Shown here in pieces: positions 40,047 to 50,765 of a stretch of 64,000 nt of DNA. The stretch is from Breoghania sp. (GTDB taxonomy: Bacteria > Pseudomonadota > Alphaproteobacteria > Rhizobiales > Stappiaceae). The notes under the pieces were generated by a model, which saw only the letters and a list, made by a program, of their open reading frames with translations, had not been told where the DNA came from and searched no databases. A program made the translations under genes and the position numbers. The DNA lies in the NCBI RefSeq assembly GCF_030066895.1, contig NZ_JASJAV010000011.1, positions 1 through 64,000 of the forward strand, given 5' to 3'. Each line of letters starts with the position of its first letter. Within the stretch, counting starts at the first letter, position 1.

Positions 40047-40496
40047 ATGGCCTATCCCAACCCGTACGATCCCTTCGCACGCACCGACCTCACCGCCAAC
40101 GAGCATGCGCTGCTGACCTTCATGGACAAGTGCATGCACGGCGGAGATCTGAGCCTGATCGATACGATGGTGGCCCCGGACTACATCCAACACACGCCAG
40201 GCATCGGACATGGGCGCGAAGGTCTCCGCGCCTACATCACGCAGATCGCCCACAAGCGCCCCGGCTGGCGCGAGTGGCGGGCGATCCAGCTCTTTGCCAG
40301 CGGCGATGTCGTCACCCTGCACAAGCTCCTACCGCAGGTCGTCATCGCCGACTTCATGCGCTTCAACGCCGACGGCCTGATGGCGGAGAACATTGGGACC
40401 TGGTCCAGCCGCTGCCGGAACCCGGCTACGGACCCAATGAAACCGTCCGAGGAGAACCTTGACCGATTCCGCGCCCTGTTCGGTATTTCGCAGTGA
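40047..40496 (+). CDS. SnoaL-like / ester cyclase family protein
   Basis: NEHALLTFMDKCMHGGDLSLIDTMVAPDYIQHTPGIGHGREGLRAYITQI, NTF2-like fold signature. Confidence 0.7.
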   Translation: MAYPNPYDPFARTDLTANEHALLTFMDKCMHGGDLSLIDTMVAPDYIQHTPGIGHGREGLRAYITQIAHKRPGWREWRAIQLFASGDVVTLHKLLPQVVIADFMRFNADGLMAENIGTWSSRCRNPATDPMKPSEENLDRFRALFGISQ

Positions 40497-40621
40497 ATGA
40501 CGGTACGCCGCCCGTCGCGCGCCCTCCGTCCGCATCATCGCCCGCGTGTGACATCCGGCGGATTGACGACACTGGCCCCGGGCGGATCAAATCGGCCCAA
40601 TCATTTCCGGGAGAAACATCC

Positions 40622-42283
40622 GTGACCCATTCCCTTGACGGACGCATCATGACCGGCGGCGAAGCGATCGTTTCCGCGCTTCTTGCCAACCGCGTCGACA
40701 CGGTTTTCGGCCTGCCCGGCGCGCAGATGTATCCGCTCTTCGATACCCTCTACAAACACAGCGATCGCATCCGCACCGTCGGCGCGCGGCATGAACAGGC
40801 CTGCGCCTACATGGCCTTCGGGCACGCCCGTTCAACGGGACAGCCCGGCGTCTTCTTCGTCGTGCCCGGCCCCGGGGCGTTCAACACCATGGGTGCCCTG
40901 TGCACGGCCGCTGGCTGCAACGCCCCGGTACTGATGGTGACGGGACAAATTCCCACGCCCTTCATCGGGCTCGGCCGCGGTCACCAGCACGAGTTGCCCG
41001 ACCAACTCGGAACGCTGCGCACGATCGTCAAATGGGCCACCCGCATCAAGCGCCCCGCCGATGCGCCGCATATCCTCAACGAGGCATTCCGGCAGATGCT
41101 GTCCGGACGTCCCGGCCCGGTCACGGTCGAAATGGCCTGGGACACGATGGCCTCCAGCGAGCGCGTCTACCCAATGGACGGAACTGAGCCGGACGATCCC
41201 GTCCCGCCGCTTGCCGAAGCCATCGCGGAGGCCGCGGAGCGGATCAAATGGGCCAAGCGGCCGATGATCATGGTTGGTGGCGGCGCCCAGCACGCGGCCG
41301 CCACCGTACGCGCACTGGCCGAGGAAATCGGCACGCCCGTGGCAGCCTTGCGCTCCGGCCGGGTCATCATACCGGAGAATCGCCCGCTCGAGCTTTCCTC
41401 CTATGCCGCCTATCGCTACTAGCCGGAGACGGATCTCCTCATCGGCATCGGTTCTCGTCTTGAGATGCCCGACATGCGCTGGTCCGGCATGGGCAAGCTG
41501 ATCGATGCCCCCGAGGCCCCGCCGCACCTCATCCGCATCGACATCAATCCGGCGGAAATGAACCGGCTGAAGCCGCACACCGCCGTTGTCGACGATGCCA
41601 AGGAAGCTACGGAAGCGCTGTTGACGGCGCTGGGCCATTCCGGTCACAAGCCCCACACGGTGCCGGAGGCCGTCGCCTCCGGCAAGCTGAGCGCGGCGAC
41701 GGAAACTGCGAGCATTCGCCCGCATGTCGACTATCTGCATGTCATCCGCGAGGAACTTCCCTTTGAGGGAATATTCGTGGAGGAGCTGTGCCAGGCGGGC
41801 TTCACCTCCTATTTCGCCTTCCCAGTGCTGCGGCCGCGCAGTTTCATCTCGGCTGGGTTCCAGGGCACGCTAGGCTTCGGCTTCATGACGGCGCTCGGCG
41901 CCAAGGCCGCCAATCCGGACCGGCCGGTCGTCTCCGTCACCGGCGACGGCGGCCTGTTGTTCGGCGTGCAGGAGCTTGCCACCGCAAAACAATACGGGCT
42001 CGGCGTCGTCACCATCGTCTTCAACAACAACGTCTACGGCAACGTGCTGCGCGACCAGCAGACGGGCTTTGAAGGCCGCGACATCGCCTCGAAGCTGGAG
42101 AACCCGGACTTCATGGAGTTGGCACATTCCTTCGGCATGGCAGGCCACCAGATCTCGTCTCCGGAAGAACTGCGCCCGGTCTTGCGCGAGGCCATCGCGA
42201 ACGATGCTCTGGCCCTGATCGAGATGATGGCCGACTCGGCCGAGGAAATCCCGCCCTGGCCGTTCATTCACCCGACGGCCTGA
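40622..42283 (+). pseudogene. thiamine pyrophosphate-dependent (acetolactate synthase-like) enzyme with in-frame TAG at 41420-41422
   Basis: VDTVFGLPGAQMYPLFDTLYKHSDRIRTVGARHEQACAYMAFGHAR and C-terminal TPP motif GDGGLLFGVQELATAKQYGLGVVTIVFNNNVYGNVLRDQ. Confidence 0.88.
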
Positions 42284-42316
42284 GGGAGGTGACGAGGCGG
42301 GCTCAGTATTACCAGA

Positions 42317-42464
42317 GCGTGTGTTGCCCATCCTTCGAGACGGCTGCTTCGTAGCCTCCTCAGGATGACGTTATCGGGTTGTTGGGTCTATGAAACCATC
42401 AACATACACAACGTCATCCTGATGAGGCCCGTAAGGGCCATCTCAAAGGATGGGCAACGCACGC
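42317..42464. repeat. palindromic mosaic intergenic element, copy 4
   Basis: GTTGCCCATCCTTCGAGACGGCTGCTTCGTAGCCTCCTCAGGATGACGTT ... AACGTCATCCTGATGAGGCCCGTAAGGGCCATCTCAAAGGATGGGCAAC. Confidence 0.88.
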
Positions 42465-42541
42465 AACCATCTTCTGCCTCAAAATGAAAAAGGCCCGAGC
42501 ACTTATCTCGGACCCGGGCTCTGATTTTCGATTGCCGGCCC

Positions 42542-43574
42542 CTACTGAAAGAGCGAGTCGTATTTCTTCAGCGTGGCGATGTAATCCGCATAGGCCTTGT
42601 CGGCATCGATGCCGGTGGAGGCCACCGATTTTTTCCACTCGTCGAGCGTCGGCGCAGCCGTTGCCTTCCAGAGCGCGACCTCTTCATCGTTCGGCTTGTA
42701 GAGCGTGTGCTCTTCGGACTCGATCATCTTCTGTCGGCCGCTCGCCTAGTTATCGGCCCAGCCGATCGAGAACTTCTCCGACCATTCCGGCGTGCAGTGC
42801 TCGTCGATGACCTTCTTGTCCTCCGGCGCAAGCGCCCCTCATAGATGCCGCGATTGATCACCAGGGTCTGCAGGGACTCGTAGAACGGTATGTCGAGGTG
42901 ATGGGTCGTCTCCTTGTCGATGCCGAAAATGTAGATCGAGTTCCACGGAAAGGTGATGGCATCCGCCGTCCCTTTGGCCAGCGCCTCGCGCGCCTCCGGT
43001 GCGGAGACCTGCACGCTCGCACCGCCCAGAAGATGCACGAAAAGCGGGCAATGGTGGCGTTGGCGGGGCGCACGTTCATGCCCTTCACGTCGGCAGGCAC
43101 GTGCACGGGCGTCTGGGAATGGATCGTGCCGGGATCGTGCGGGTTCATCACGCACAGCTTGACCTCAGACATCTCTTTTTCGACGTAGTCGAGATACCAC
43201 TCGTGCATCGCATGGACCCCGGCCTTGGCGTTGTTGGCAAGGAACAGGATCTCGATCAGCGAGGCCATCGGGGATCGTCCGGCCGTGTAGCCCGGATTGA
43301 CGTAGCCGATATCGGCAATGCCGTCGCGCGTCATGTCGTAGTGATCGGGCGCAGCCCCCAGCTGCTGGACGGGGAAGATGGTGATGTGGATACGCCCGTT
43401 CGACGCCTCCTCCACCGCCTTCACCCACGGATCGATGCCGAATTTCTGGATCGGGTGGCTCGCAGGCACCCAATGGGCGAGATGAAGCTCGACCGCAGAT
43501 GCCATCGTCAGCGCACCGAGCGAGGTGGCTGCCGCCAGAACGGCAGTCAGAATCATTCTGTTGATCATATTCAC
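42542..43574 (-). pseudogene. TRAP transporter substrate-binding protein (DctP family), TAG at 42746-42748 and frameshifts
   Basis: Signal peptide, VELHLAHWVPASHPIQKFGIDPWVKAVEEASNGRIHITIFPVQQLGAAPDHYDMTRDGIADIGYVNPGYTAGR, VHVPADVKGMNVRP. Confidence 0.87.
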
Positions 43575-44072
43575 GAACGTTCCCTTCTCCGGGTATTTTT
43601 AGGTATTCCTTTGCGGAATTTCGTTTTGTTATTTAACGTAACAATATATTCATGTAACAGCGAGCGGGAATTGGCGAAGATGACGACTTCCCAATACTGC
43701 CTGCCACGCGTCTCCCACATCGCACGTTCGGCGCGTCTCGGAAGAAACCTTCCTGCATCGGGAATGTGCCTCCGCATTAATCGCAAAGCGTCGGAATAAT
43801 AGGCTGGTCTTCTGACGCTAAGTTGGCCTAGTATATCTAAAAATAACGATGGAATTAGTAGTCGGGCCTCGGCAAGGCTGCGCGCGCTTATCCGTCAGAA
43901 CAACAACCGAGAAAGGTTGGAACGGAACACCTTCCAGTTCACGTGAACAGATACTCCGCAAGTCCGCTATCACATCAGACGTTAAACCCTGAAAATCCCA
44001 TCACAACAGGGTCAAGAAAGCGCAACCACTCCATGTGAACCGGAATACGGCAAGGTCCGTTTCAGAAGAGCT

Positions 44073-45170
44073 TTGGTGCCAGCCGCAGCGATCGAAACAA
44101 GAAAAATCTCCAAGATATTCGGGTCCGGCGACAGGGAAGTCCGGGTGCTCGACGAGGTCTCGCTGGAAATCCGCGAGAACGAGTTCTTCACGCTCCTCGG
44201 GCCATCGGGTTGCGGCAAGCCCACGTTGCTGCGGCTGATCGCGGGCTTCGAGGCGCCGACATCCGGTCAGCTTCTTCTCTACGGCAACGACATATCGAAC
44301 GAGCCGCCCTATCGACGGCCCGTCAACACCGTCTTCCAGAGCTACGCGCTCTTTCCTCATCTCACCGTCGCCCAGGACATCGTCTTCGGGCTGAAAATGT
44401 TCGACAGGCCGAAGGCGGAAATCTCCGCGACCGTCAACGAGATGCTCGCCATGGTGCGCATGGAGACGATGGCCCACCACAAGACCAGCGAGATTTCCGG
44501 CGGCCAGCAAAAGCGCGTGGCGCTTGCCCGCGCCCTTGCACCGAGGTCGAAGGTTCTGCTCCTCGATGAACCGCTTTCCGCACTCTACCTGAAGTTGCGC
44601 AAAGAAATGCAGCGCGAGCTGAAGCGCCTGCAGATCGAGACCTGGATCACCTTCGTCTTCGTCACCCACGATCAGAAAGAAGCGCTGACCATGTCGGACC
44701 GCATCGCGGTGATGAGTTCCGGCAAACCGTTGCAGGTCGGCACGCCGCGCGAGATCTACGATCGCCCGGCAAACCGCTTCGTGGCCGGGTTCATCGGCGA
44801 ATCCAATTTCCTCACCGCCGCGATCACCTCCGCCGTCGCGGACACCGCCCGCGTTCTGATCGGCGGCAGGCTCGACATGGAAGCCGTGCTTCCCGCCGAC
44901 GGGCCACGCTCCGGCAAGGTGACGGTCGCGATCCGGCCGGAACAGGTCCGCCTCGTGGACGAGACCGAGACCAACGCCATCCCCGTAACGGTGACCGACA
45001 CGGTCTATTTCGGCACCGACACGCACACCCATCTCCTGCTCGATGACGGAGAAACAGTCGTCGCGCAGTTCCAGAAAACGCTCGCCCATTCGGAAGAATT
45101 CGCCAATGGCACGCGCGTCGGCGTTCAGTTCTGGGAGGGCTCGGTGCAGGTGCTGAGGGAGATGCCATGA
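44073..45170 (+). CDS. potA: polyamine ABC transporter ATPase, with substitutions in conserved motifs
   Basis: LLGPSGCGKPTLLRLIAGFEAP, ISGGQQKRVALARALAP, LLLDEPLSALYLKLRKEMQ, VTHDQKEALTMSDRIAVM, C-terminal TOBE-like region. Confidence 0.9.
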   Translation: MVPAAAIETRKISKIFGSGDREVRVLDEVSLEIRENEFFTLLGPSGCGKPTLLRLIAGFEAPTSGQLLLYGNDISNEPPYRRPVNTVFQSYALFPHLTVAQDIVFGLKMFDRPKAEISATVNEMLAMVRMETMAHHKTSEISGGQQKRVALARALAPRSKVLLLDEPLSALYLKLRKEMQRELKRLQIETWITFVFVTHDQKEALTMSDRIAVMSSGKPLQVGTPREIYDRPANRFVAGFIGESNFLTAAITSAVADTARVLIGGRLDMEAVLPADGPRSGKVTVAIRPEQVRLVDETETNAIPVTVTDTVYFGTDTHTHLLLDDGETVVAQFQKTLAHSEEFANGTRVGVQFWEGSVQVLREMP

Positions 45171-46107
45171 GCGCGATCGAGATATCCGGCACCGCCGCCG
45201 AGGATCAGGAGGCCCAGGCAAACGCCGCGCGCACGAAGCGCAACTGGCTGTTGTCGCTGCCCGCCGTGATCCTGCTGTTGTTTGCAGCCTCCGGCCCGCT
45301 GGCGATCGTACTGATCTATTCGTTCCTCACACCCGGCGACTACAGCGGCGTCAAATGGATCCCGACATTCGACGCATGGATCGAGATCCTATTCACCCGG
45401 GATATCTTCGACGACACGCTCGGTCTTGCTGACGCCCATCTCACAATCTTCTGGCGCTCGGCGAGCCTCTCGTTACTGACAACGCTGATCACCTTCCTGC
45501 TCGGCTTTCCGACCGCCTATTTCATCGCCACCCGCGCCACGCGCCAGCGCGCGATCTGGCTCTTTCTGATCACCATCCCGTTCTGGACCAGCCTCCTCAT
45601 CCGCACCTTCGCGATCATGGAAGTGATCCTTAACAACGGCCTGATGAACGCGGTGCTGATGAAGGCGGGGCTCATCGCGGAGCCGATCCAGATCCTCTAT
45701 TCCAACACCGCCGTCCTCATCGGCATGGCCTACGTCTACCTGCTGCTGATGGTGCTGCCGCTCTACGCCTCGCTAGAGCGCTTCGACTTCCGTCTCGTGG
45801 AGGCGGTGTACGACCTTTACGCGGGACGATGGATGGTTCTGCGCAAGGTAAAATCCTGCCGCTCGTCAAACCGGGCATCATCGCCGGATCGATCCTCGTC
45901 TTCATGCCCTCCCTCGGCGCCTACGTGACGCCCCGCGTGCTCGGCGGCGGCAAGCACATGATGATCGGCAGCTTCATCGAGCTGCAGTTCGGACAGGGAC
46001 GCAACTGGCCGCTCGGCGCATCGCTGTCGATGCTGCTGCTCATCATCGTCGGCATCGGCCTGATGTTCTACGTGCGCGTCACGTCGCGGGAGAAGCCCTA
46101 TGACTGA
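45167..46107 (+). pseudogene. potB: polyamine ABC transporter permease PotB, one frameshift near 45840
   Basis: ORFs 45167-45928 and 45829-46107; LPLYASLERFDFRLVEAVYDLYAGRWMVLRK / ILPLVKPGIIAGSILVFMPSLGAYVTPRVLGGGKHMMIGSFIELQFG. Confidence 0.9.
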
Positions 46108-46619
46108 TCACGACCATCTACCTGCTGATCAACCAGCCGCTGACGGTGCTGGAGATCGTCACGGCCGTGGCGCTGCTGATCTTCTTTTCCATGATCCGGG
46201 TCGCGACCGGCTATTCGGGACTTGGCTACCTGATCGCGGCGCACGCCGCCTTCTGCGTGCCGTTTGCCTATCTGCCAATCCGGGCGCGTCTTGAGGGCAT
46301 GGACACGGTGCTGGAGGTGGCAGCCGCCGATCTCTACGCAACGCCGTGGCGGGCATCCCGACGGGTGATGCTGCCCCTGATGACGCCGGGCATCGCAGCC
46401 GGCGCCATGCTCGCCTTCGTGCTTTCGCTCGATGACGTGATCATCACCGAATTCGTCAAGTCGGCGGGCCAGGACACCCTGCCCACCTACATGTTCGGCC
46501 AGTTGCGGCGCTCGATCACACCCGAAGTCAACGCGATCTCCACGGTGCTGCTCGCCATCACCGTCGCCCTGCTCACATTGTTCTTCATTCTGACCCGCAA
46601 GCGAAACAAGACTACCTGA
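46100..46619 (+). pseudogene. potC: polyamine ABC transporter permease PotC, N-terminal portion missing
   Basis: LEIVTAVALLIFFSMIRVATGYSGLGYLIAAHAAFCVPFAYLPIRARLEGMD...AADLYATPWRASRRVMLPLMTPGIAAGAMLAFVLSLDDVIITEFVKSAG is the C-terminal part only; the ATG overlapping the potB stop is in another frame. Confidence 0.85.
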
Positions 46620-46647
46620 CCCCCACACCAATGGAGGAAGAGAGACA

Positions 46648-47677
46648 ATGCGTTACCGTTCCCTGCTGATCGCTGCCGAAGCCCTGCTCGCAGCAACGAG
46701 CCTCGCCCATGCAGAGGGCGAACTGAACATCTACAACTGGGGCAACTACACGAGCCCCGACCTGATCAAGAAGTTCGAGGAAAAGTTCGACGTCAAGGTC
46801 ACCATCACGGACTACGATTCCAACACGACCGCACTGACCAGGGTGGCAGCGGGCGGACACGGCTTCGACATCGTCGTCCCTCCGCCAACTACGTCCCGAT
46901 CTTCGTCGGCAAGGACCTGCTGCTGGAATCACGCCCCGACCAAATGGAGAACTTCAAGAACGTCTCCAAGCGCTGGCAGGACGTGCCGTGGGATCCGAAC
47001 CGCCACTATTCCGCGCCCTGGCAATGGGGAACCACCGGCGTTTCCGTCAACAAGACAACCTATTCCGGCGACATCAACACCTCGGCCATATTCATGGATC
47101 CGCCGGAGGAACTCGTTGGCAAGGTCAACGTGATCCCGGAAATGTCGGACGTCATGGCGATGGCCGTCTGGTATGCAGGCGGCGGCGTCTGCACCGAAAA
47201 CAAGACGGTTCTGAAGAAGGTGCGCAACCTGCTGGTCGCCGCGAAGCCGAAATGGCTGTCGATGAACTACGGCATGACCGAAAAGATGTCGAACAATGAC
47301 GTTCTAACCTCGGTCAACTGGTCGGGTTCGAGCTACCGCGTGCGCCTGAAGAACCCGGACGTCGCCTACGGCTACCACAGGAAGGCTATCCGGTGAGGAT
47401 GGATTCCGCGGCCATCCTCAAGGACGCCAAGAACGTCGAAAACGCCAAGCTTTTCATGAACTTCATCATGGATCCGGAAAACGCCGCGATGATCTCCACC
47501 TTCGCAGGCTACGCCAACGGCATCGACGGTTCGCAGGAATTCATGCCCGAAGAAATGAAGACAGCACCGGAAATTAACGTGCTTGAAGAATTGGCAAGCA
47601 CGGGCCAGTTCCTGCCGACCTGCCCGCCGAAGGTTCAGAAAATTTACACCGCGATCTGGACCGAAGTGATGAAATGA
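46648..47677 (+). pseudogene. potD: polyamine-binding periplasmic protein PotD, two frame changes
   Basis: EGELNIYNWGNYTSPDLIKKFEEKFDVKVTITDYDSNTTAL, ENFKNVSKRWQDVPWDPNRHYSAPWQWGTTGVSVNK, ILKDAKNVENAKLFMNFIMDPENAAMISTFAGYANGI. Confidence 0.9.
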
Positions 47678-47793
47678 CCTGAGTAGGAGCGGGGTCTGAT
47701 GACTCCGCCCCCATTTTCCCGCCGTCATTGCCCGGCCTTCGGCGGGGGATGACGGTGGAGGGATTTACGCTGACGTGCGCGCTCAAACGAGGC

Positions 47794-47928
47794 GGCCCAT
47801 CCTTCGAGACGCCGTCTTGTTGCGACGGCTCCTCAGGATGACGTTGTGAATGTTGATGATTTCGCCGAAATAACAACACGATAACGTCATCCTGAGGAGG
47901 CTCGAAGAGCCGTCTCGAAGGATGGGCC
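47794..47928. repeat. palindromic mosaic intergenic element, copy 5
   Basis: GGCCCATCCTTCGAGACGCCGTCTTGTTGCGACGGCTCCTCAGGATGACGTT ... AACGTCATCCTGAGGAGGCTCGAAGAGCCGTCTCGAAGGATGGGCC. Confidence 0.9.
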
Positions 47929-48002
47929 ACGACTTTCAAATCCCCCGGCGCCGCAGATCATACAGCTTCGGCCGCAAGCTCCCGCACCGCCGCAGCGCTT
48001 TC

Positions 48003-50381
48003 CTATGTCAGCGCCTTCTTCGCCAGCGCCTCGCACTCCGCCCGGCTCAAGCCCTTCAGCATCAGCTTGAATTCCGCGACATCGGCCGCTGCCATGGAGA
48101 ACTCGTCGAGCCCCAGCCCCAGCAGAACGGGCACGGCCAGCTGATCGCCCGCCATCGCGCTGCACATGCCGATCCAGATACCGGCCTTGTGGGCCGCACC
48201 GATCGACCGGTCGATCATCGCCAGCACCGCCGGATCGAAGGGATCGCAGAGCTTCTGCACCTTCGGATTGGCTCGGTCCGACGCCATCACGTATTGCGTC
48301 AGATCGTTGGTGCCGATGGAGAAGAAATCGACGTGGGAAGCCAGCAGCGAGGCCCGTTCGGCCGCCGCTGGCACCTCGATCATGATGTCGACCTCTATTG
48401 CCTCATCGAAAGCCTGACCACGCTCCTTCAACCTCGCCTTGACCGTCTTCACCGCCGCCTTTCCGGCTGTCACTTCGGCAAGCGTGGAGACAAGCGGGAA
48501 CATGATCCGCACCGGACCGTGTGCGCTCGCCCTGAGGATTGCGGCCAACTGGCTCTCGAAGAGATCCGGCTCGTCCAGCGAATAGCGGATGCCTCGCCAG
48601 CCGAGATTGGGGTTCTCCTCGTCTGGCCGATCCATGTAGGCAACCGGCTTGTCGCCGCCGATATCGACGGTACGAACCGTGAGCGCGCCACCGTTCAGTC
48701 CTTCCACCATCTGCCGGTAGATATCGCATTGCTCGTCTTCCGACGGCGCCGTCTCGCGGCGCATGAACAGGAACTCGGTGCGTAACAGCCCGACTTCCTC
48801 CGCCCCGCTGTTTGCGACCGTCTCCAGCTCTTCCAGCAAGGCGAGATTGGCGGCCGCGCACACGCGCTCGCCGTCCTTCCTCACCGCCGGATCGTTCTTG
48901 ACGGCCTGGGCCTCGGCCCGGCGCGCCTCAAGCCGCTTGCGCTCTTCCTCGATCCTGTCAAGAAGATCCGCATCAGGCGCGACGGTGAGTTCCGCCTTGC
49001 CGCCGTCGATGAGCACATCCGTGCCGTCGGCAATGCCGGTGAGATCGATCCCGAGACCGAAGACCACCGGGATCGGCAGGCCACTTGCCAGAATGCCCGC
49101 ATGCGAGGTCTTGCCGCCATAGACCGAGGCGATGCCCAGCACCTTATCCGGATCGAGCGTCAGAACATCCGAAGGCCTGAGATCGTCAAAGGCCAGGATC
49201 GTCGCTTCCTGCGTATCCGTTCCCTCGCCCGCCTCACCATTGAGATGGCGCAGGACGCGAAGCCCGACGTCGATCACGTCCTCGCCGCGCGCCTTCAGGA
49301 TCGGATCGCCGAGCCCGCGATAGGTCTTCGACAGATCCTCCACCGCATCGCGCCAGAGTGCAGCGGCCGAAACACCGCGGTCGCGAATGCCGGTCTTCAC
49401 CGGCTCCAGAAGCGCGGGGTCCTGAAGAAACGCGATGTGCGCATCGAAAATCTTGCGGTCGTAAGCGGCAATGCCGTCACCCTTGGCATCGAGTGCCGCG
49501 CGAAGTTCGCTTTCCGCCGCCAACAGCGCGGCATGAAACCGTTCAATTTCGGCGTCCTTGTCCTCAACCGGCACCGCCTCAATTGCATCGGGCAACGCGC
49601 GGCGGATCTGGCGGATCGGCCCATGCGCAAAGCCCTTGGCGATCGTTACGCCCTGCAACGTGCCGCTGGTAAGCGTTTCAGACTCGGGCGTGGGTTCGGC
49701 TGCACTGGCCGCTTCCGGCTCTTCGTCCGGGACATCGGGCGCGCGCTCTGCCTCGCCGAAGTTGGAGGAGACGAGGTCTTTGATCACAGAAAAGAGATCC
49801 TCGGCCACGGACGGATCGGCGGTCACGCGAATGACGTCGTTGCCACCAACCTCCGACAGCATGACCCCATTGATGGATTTTGCGTTCGCCGCCGGTTTGG
49901 CCTTGGTCAGGTTGGTGAGGCTCACCGCCCCGTCGAAACAGTTGACGGTTTGCACGAAAAGCGCGGTCGGGCGAGCGTGAAACCCGTGCACGGTCTTGAT
50001 GCGGAAGGTGCGCGTGGCGCCCTCATCCGCCCCCGCCTCTGCGGCAGGTTCACCGGCACCGGCAGCCTCATCCACGAAGGCACGCGCGGTCGCGCGTGCC
50101 TTCGCAATCGTTGCGGCCATGTCGCCGCCAGAGGCAATCTGAACTGTGGCGGCGAGAACGCCTTCGACCAGCGGGGCCTCGGCGATCTGCACCTTTTCCC
50201 GCTCTTCGTCATCGAGCAGGTCGAGCGCCATTTCCGCATTCAGCGTGGCCGATCCGAGATCGGTGAAGATCAGCACGCCCTGATCGCTCATCACCTCATG
50301 GATCGCATCCATGATGCGGATCGCATCGGTGCCGAGCGGCGCGTACGGGCCGTCGATGCCGCCTGCCGCCGCGATGGGCAC
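48003..50381 (-). CDS. dhaM: DhaM-type PEP phosphotransferase (PTS-EIIA-like, HPr and EI domains), N-terminus apparently lost
   Basis: PIAAAGGIDGPYAPLGTDAIRIMDAI, HPr motif VHGFHARPTALFV, EI region SGTLQGVTIAKGFAHGP... KTSHAGILASGLPIPVV, FLFMRRE, FSIGTNDLTQYVMASDR. Confidence 0.9.
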   Translation of the reverse strand: MPIAAAGGIDGPYAPLGTDAIRIMDAIHEVMSDQGVLIFTDLGSATLNAEMALDLLDDEEREKVQIAEAPLVEGVLAATVQIASGGDMAATIAKARATARAFVDEAAGAGEPAAEAGADEGATRTFRIKTVHGFHARPTALFVQTVNCFDGAVSLTNLTKAKPAANAKSINGVMLSEVGGNDVIRVTADPSVAEDLFSVIKDLVSSNFGEAERAPDVPDEEPEAASAAEPTPESETLTSGTLQGVTIAKGFAHGPIRQIRRALPDAIEAVPVEDKDAEIERFHAALLAAESELRAALDAKGDGIAAYDRKIFDAHIAFLQDPALLEPVKTGIRDRGVSAAALWRDAVEDLSKTYRGLGDPILKARGEDVIDVGLRVLRHLNGEAGEGTDTQEATILAFDDLRPSDVLTLDPDKVLGIASVYGGKTSHAGILASGLPIPVVFGLGIDLTGIADGTDVLIDGGKAELTVAPDADLLDRIEEERKRLEARRAEAQAVKNDPAVRKDGERVCAAANLALLEELETVANSGAEEVGLLRTEFLFMRRETAPSEDEQCDIYRQMVEGLNGGALTVRTVDIGGDKPVAYMDRPDEENPNLGWRGIRYSLDEPDLFESQLAAILRASAHGPVRIMFPLVSTLAEVTAGKAAVKTVKARLKERGQAFDEAIEVDIMIEVPAAAERASLLASHVDFFSIGTNDLTQYVMASDRANPKVQKLCDPFDPAVLAMIDRSIGAAHKAGIWIGMCSAMAGDQLAVPVLLGLGLDEFSMAAADVAEFKLMLKGLSRAECEALAKKALT

Positions 50382-50764
50382 GGGCCTACATCGGATTTGC
50401 CGCGCAACTTCACGCCGGCCACCACATCGTCGAAGAACTGCGCCGTCTCCTCGAAGCCGATTTCGCTCTTACCGATGAGAGGCTTAGAGGCCTGCAGGAA
50501 CATGGTGCCGTAGAGCGAACCGGCGGCGGCACCAACCTTGGAAATCAAGGCCATCGACACCGCCTTCAAAAGCGCCCCGATGTCATCGCCCTCGGGCAAC
50601 TTCTCGACCACAACCTTGTAGCCGCGGTCCATGTTGTTGCCGTGGTCGGCATCACCGATGGCTGAATCGAGTTCCGTCAGATAGCTGCGGTTCTCGGCCA
50701 TCACTTCCGCCGTCTTCTCGATCCACTTGCGAACGGTGGCACCGGTAAGCACTTCCGTCATCAA
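50380..50764 (-). pseudogene. dhaL: dihydroxyacetone kinase subunit DhaL, C-terminally truncated at a junction with dhaM
   Basis: LDSAIGDADHGNNMDRGYKVVVEKLP...SKVGAAAGSLYGTMFLQASK...GVKLRGKSDVG, then an abrupt switch to DhaM sequence. Confidence 0.85.
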
Positions 50765-50765
50765 T

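Noticed and set aside
48166-49122. Small plus-strand ORFs inside the dha operon
   Set aside because: Antisense to DhaM with no RBS or homology.
49101-50513. 470-aa plus-strand ORF opposite dhaM
   Set aside because: Antisense shadow ORF; no recognisable domain and fully overlaps a clear PTS protein.
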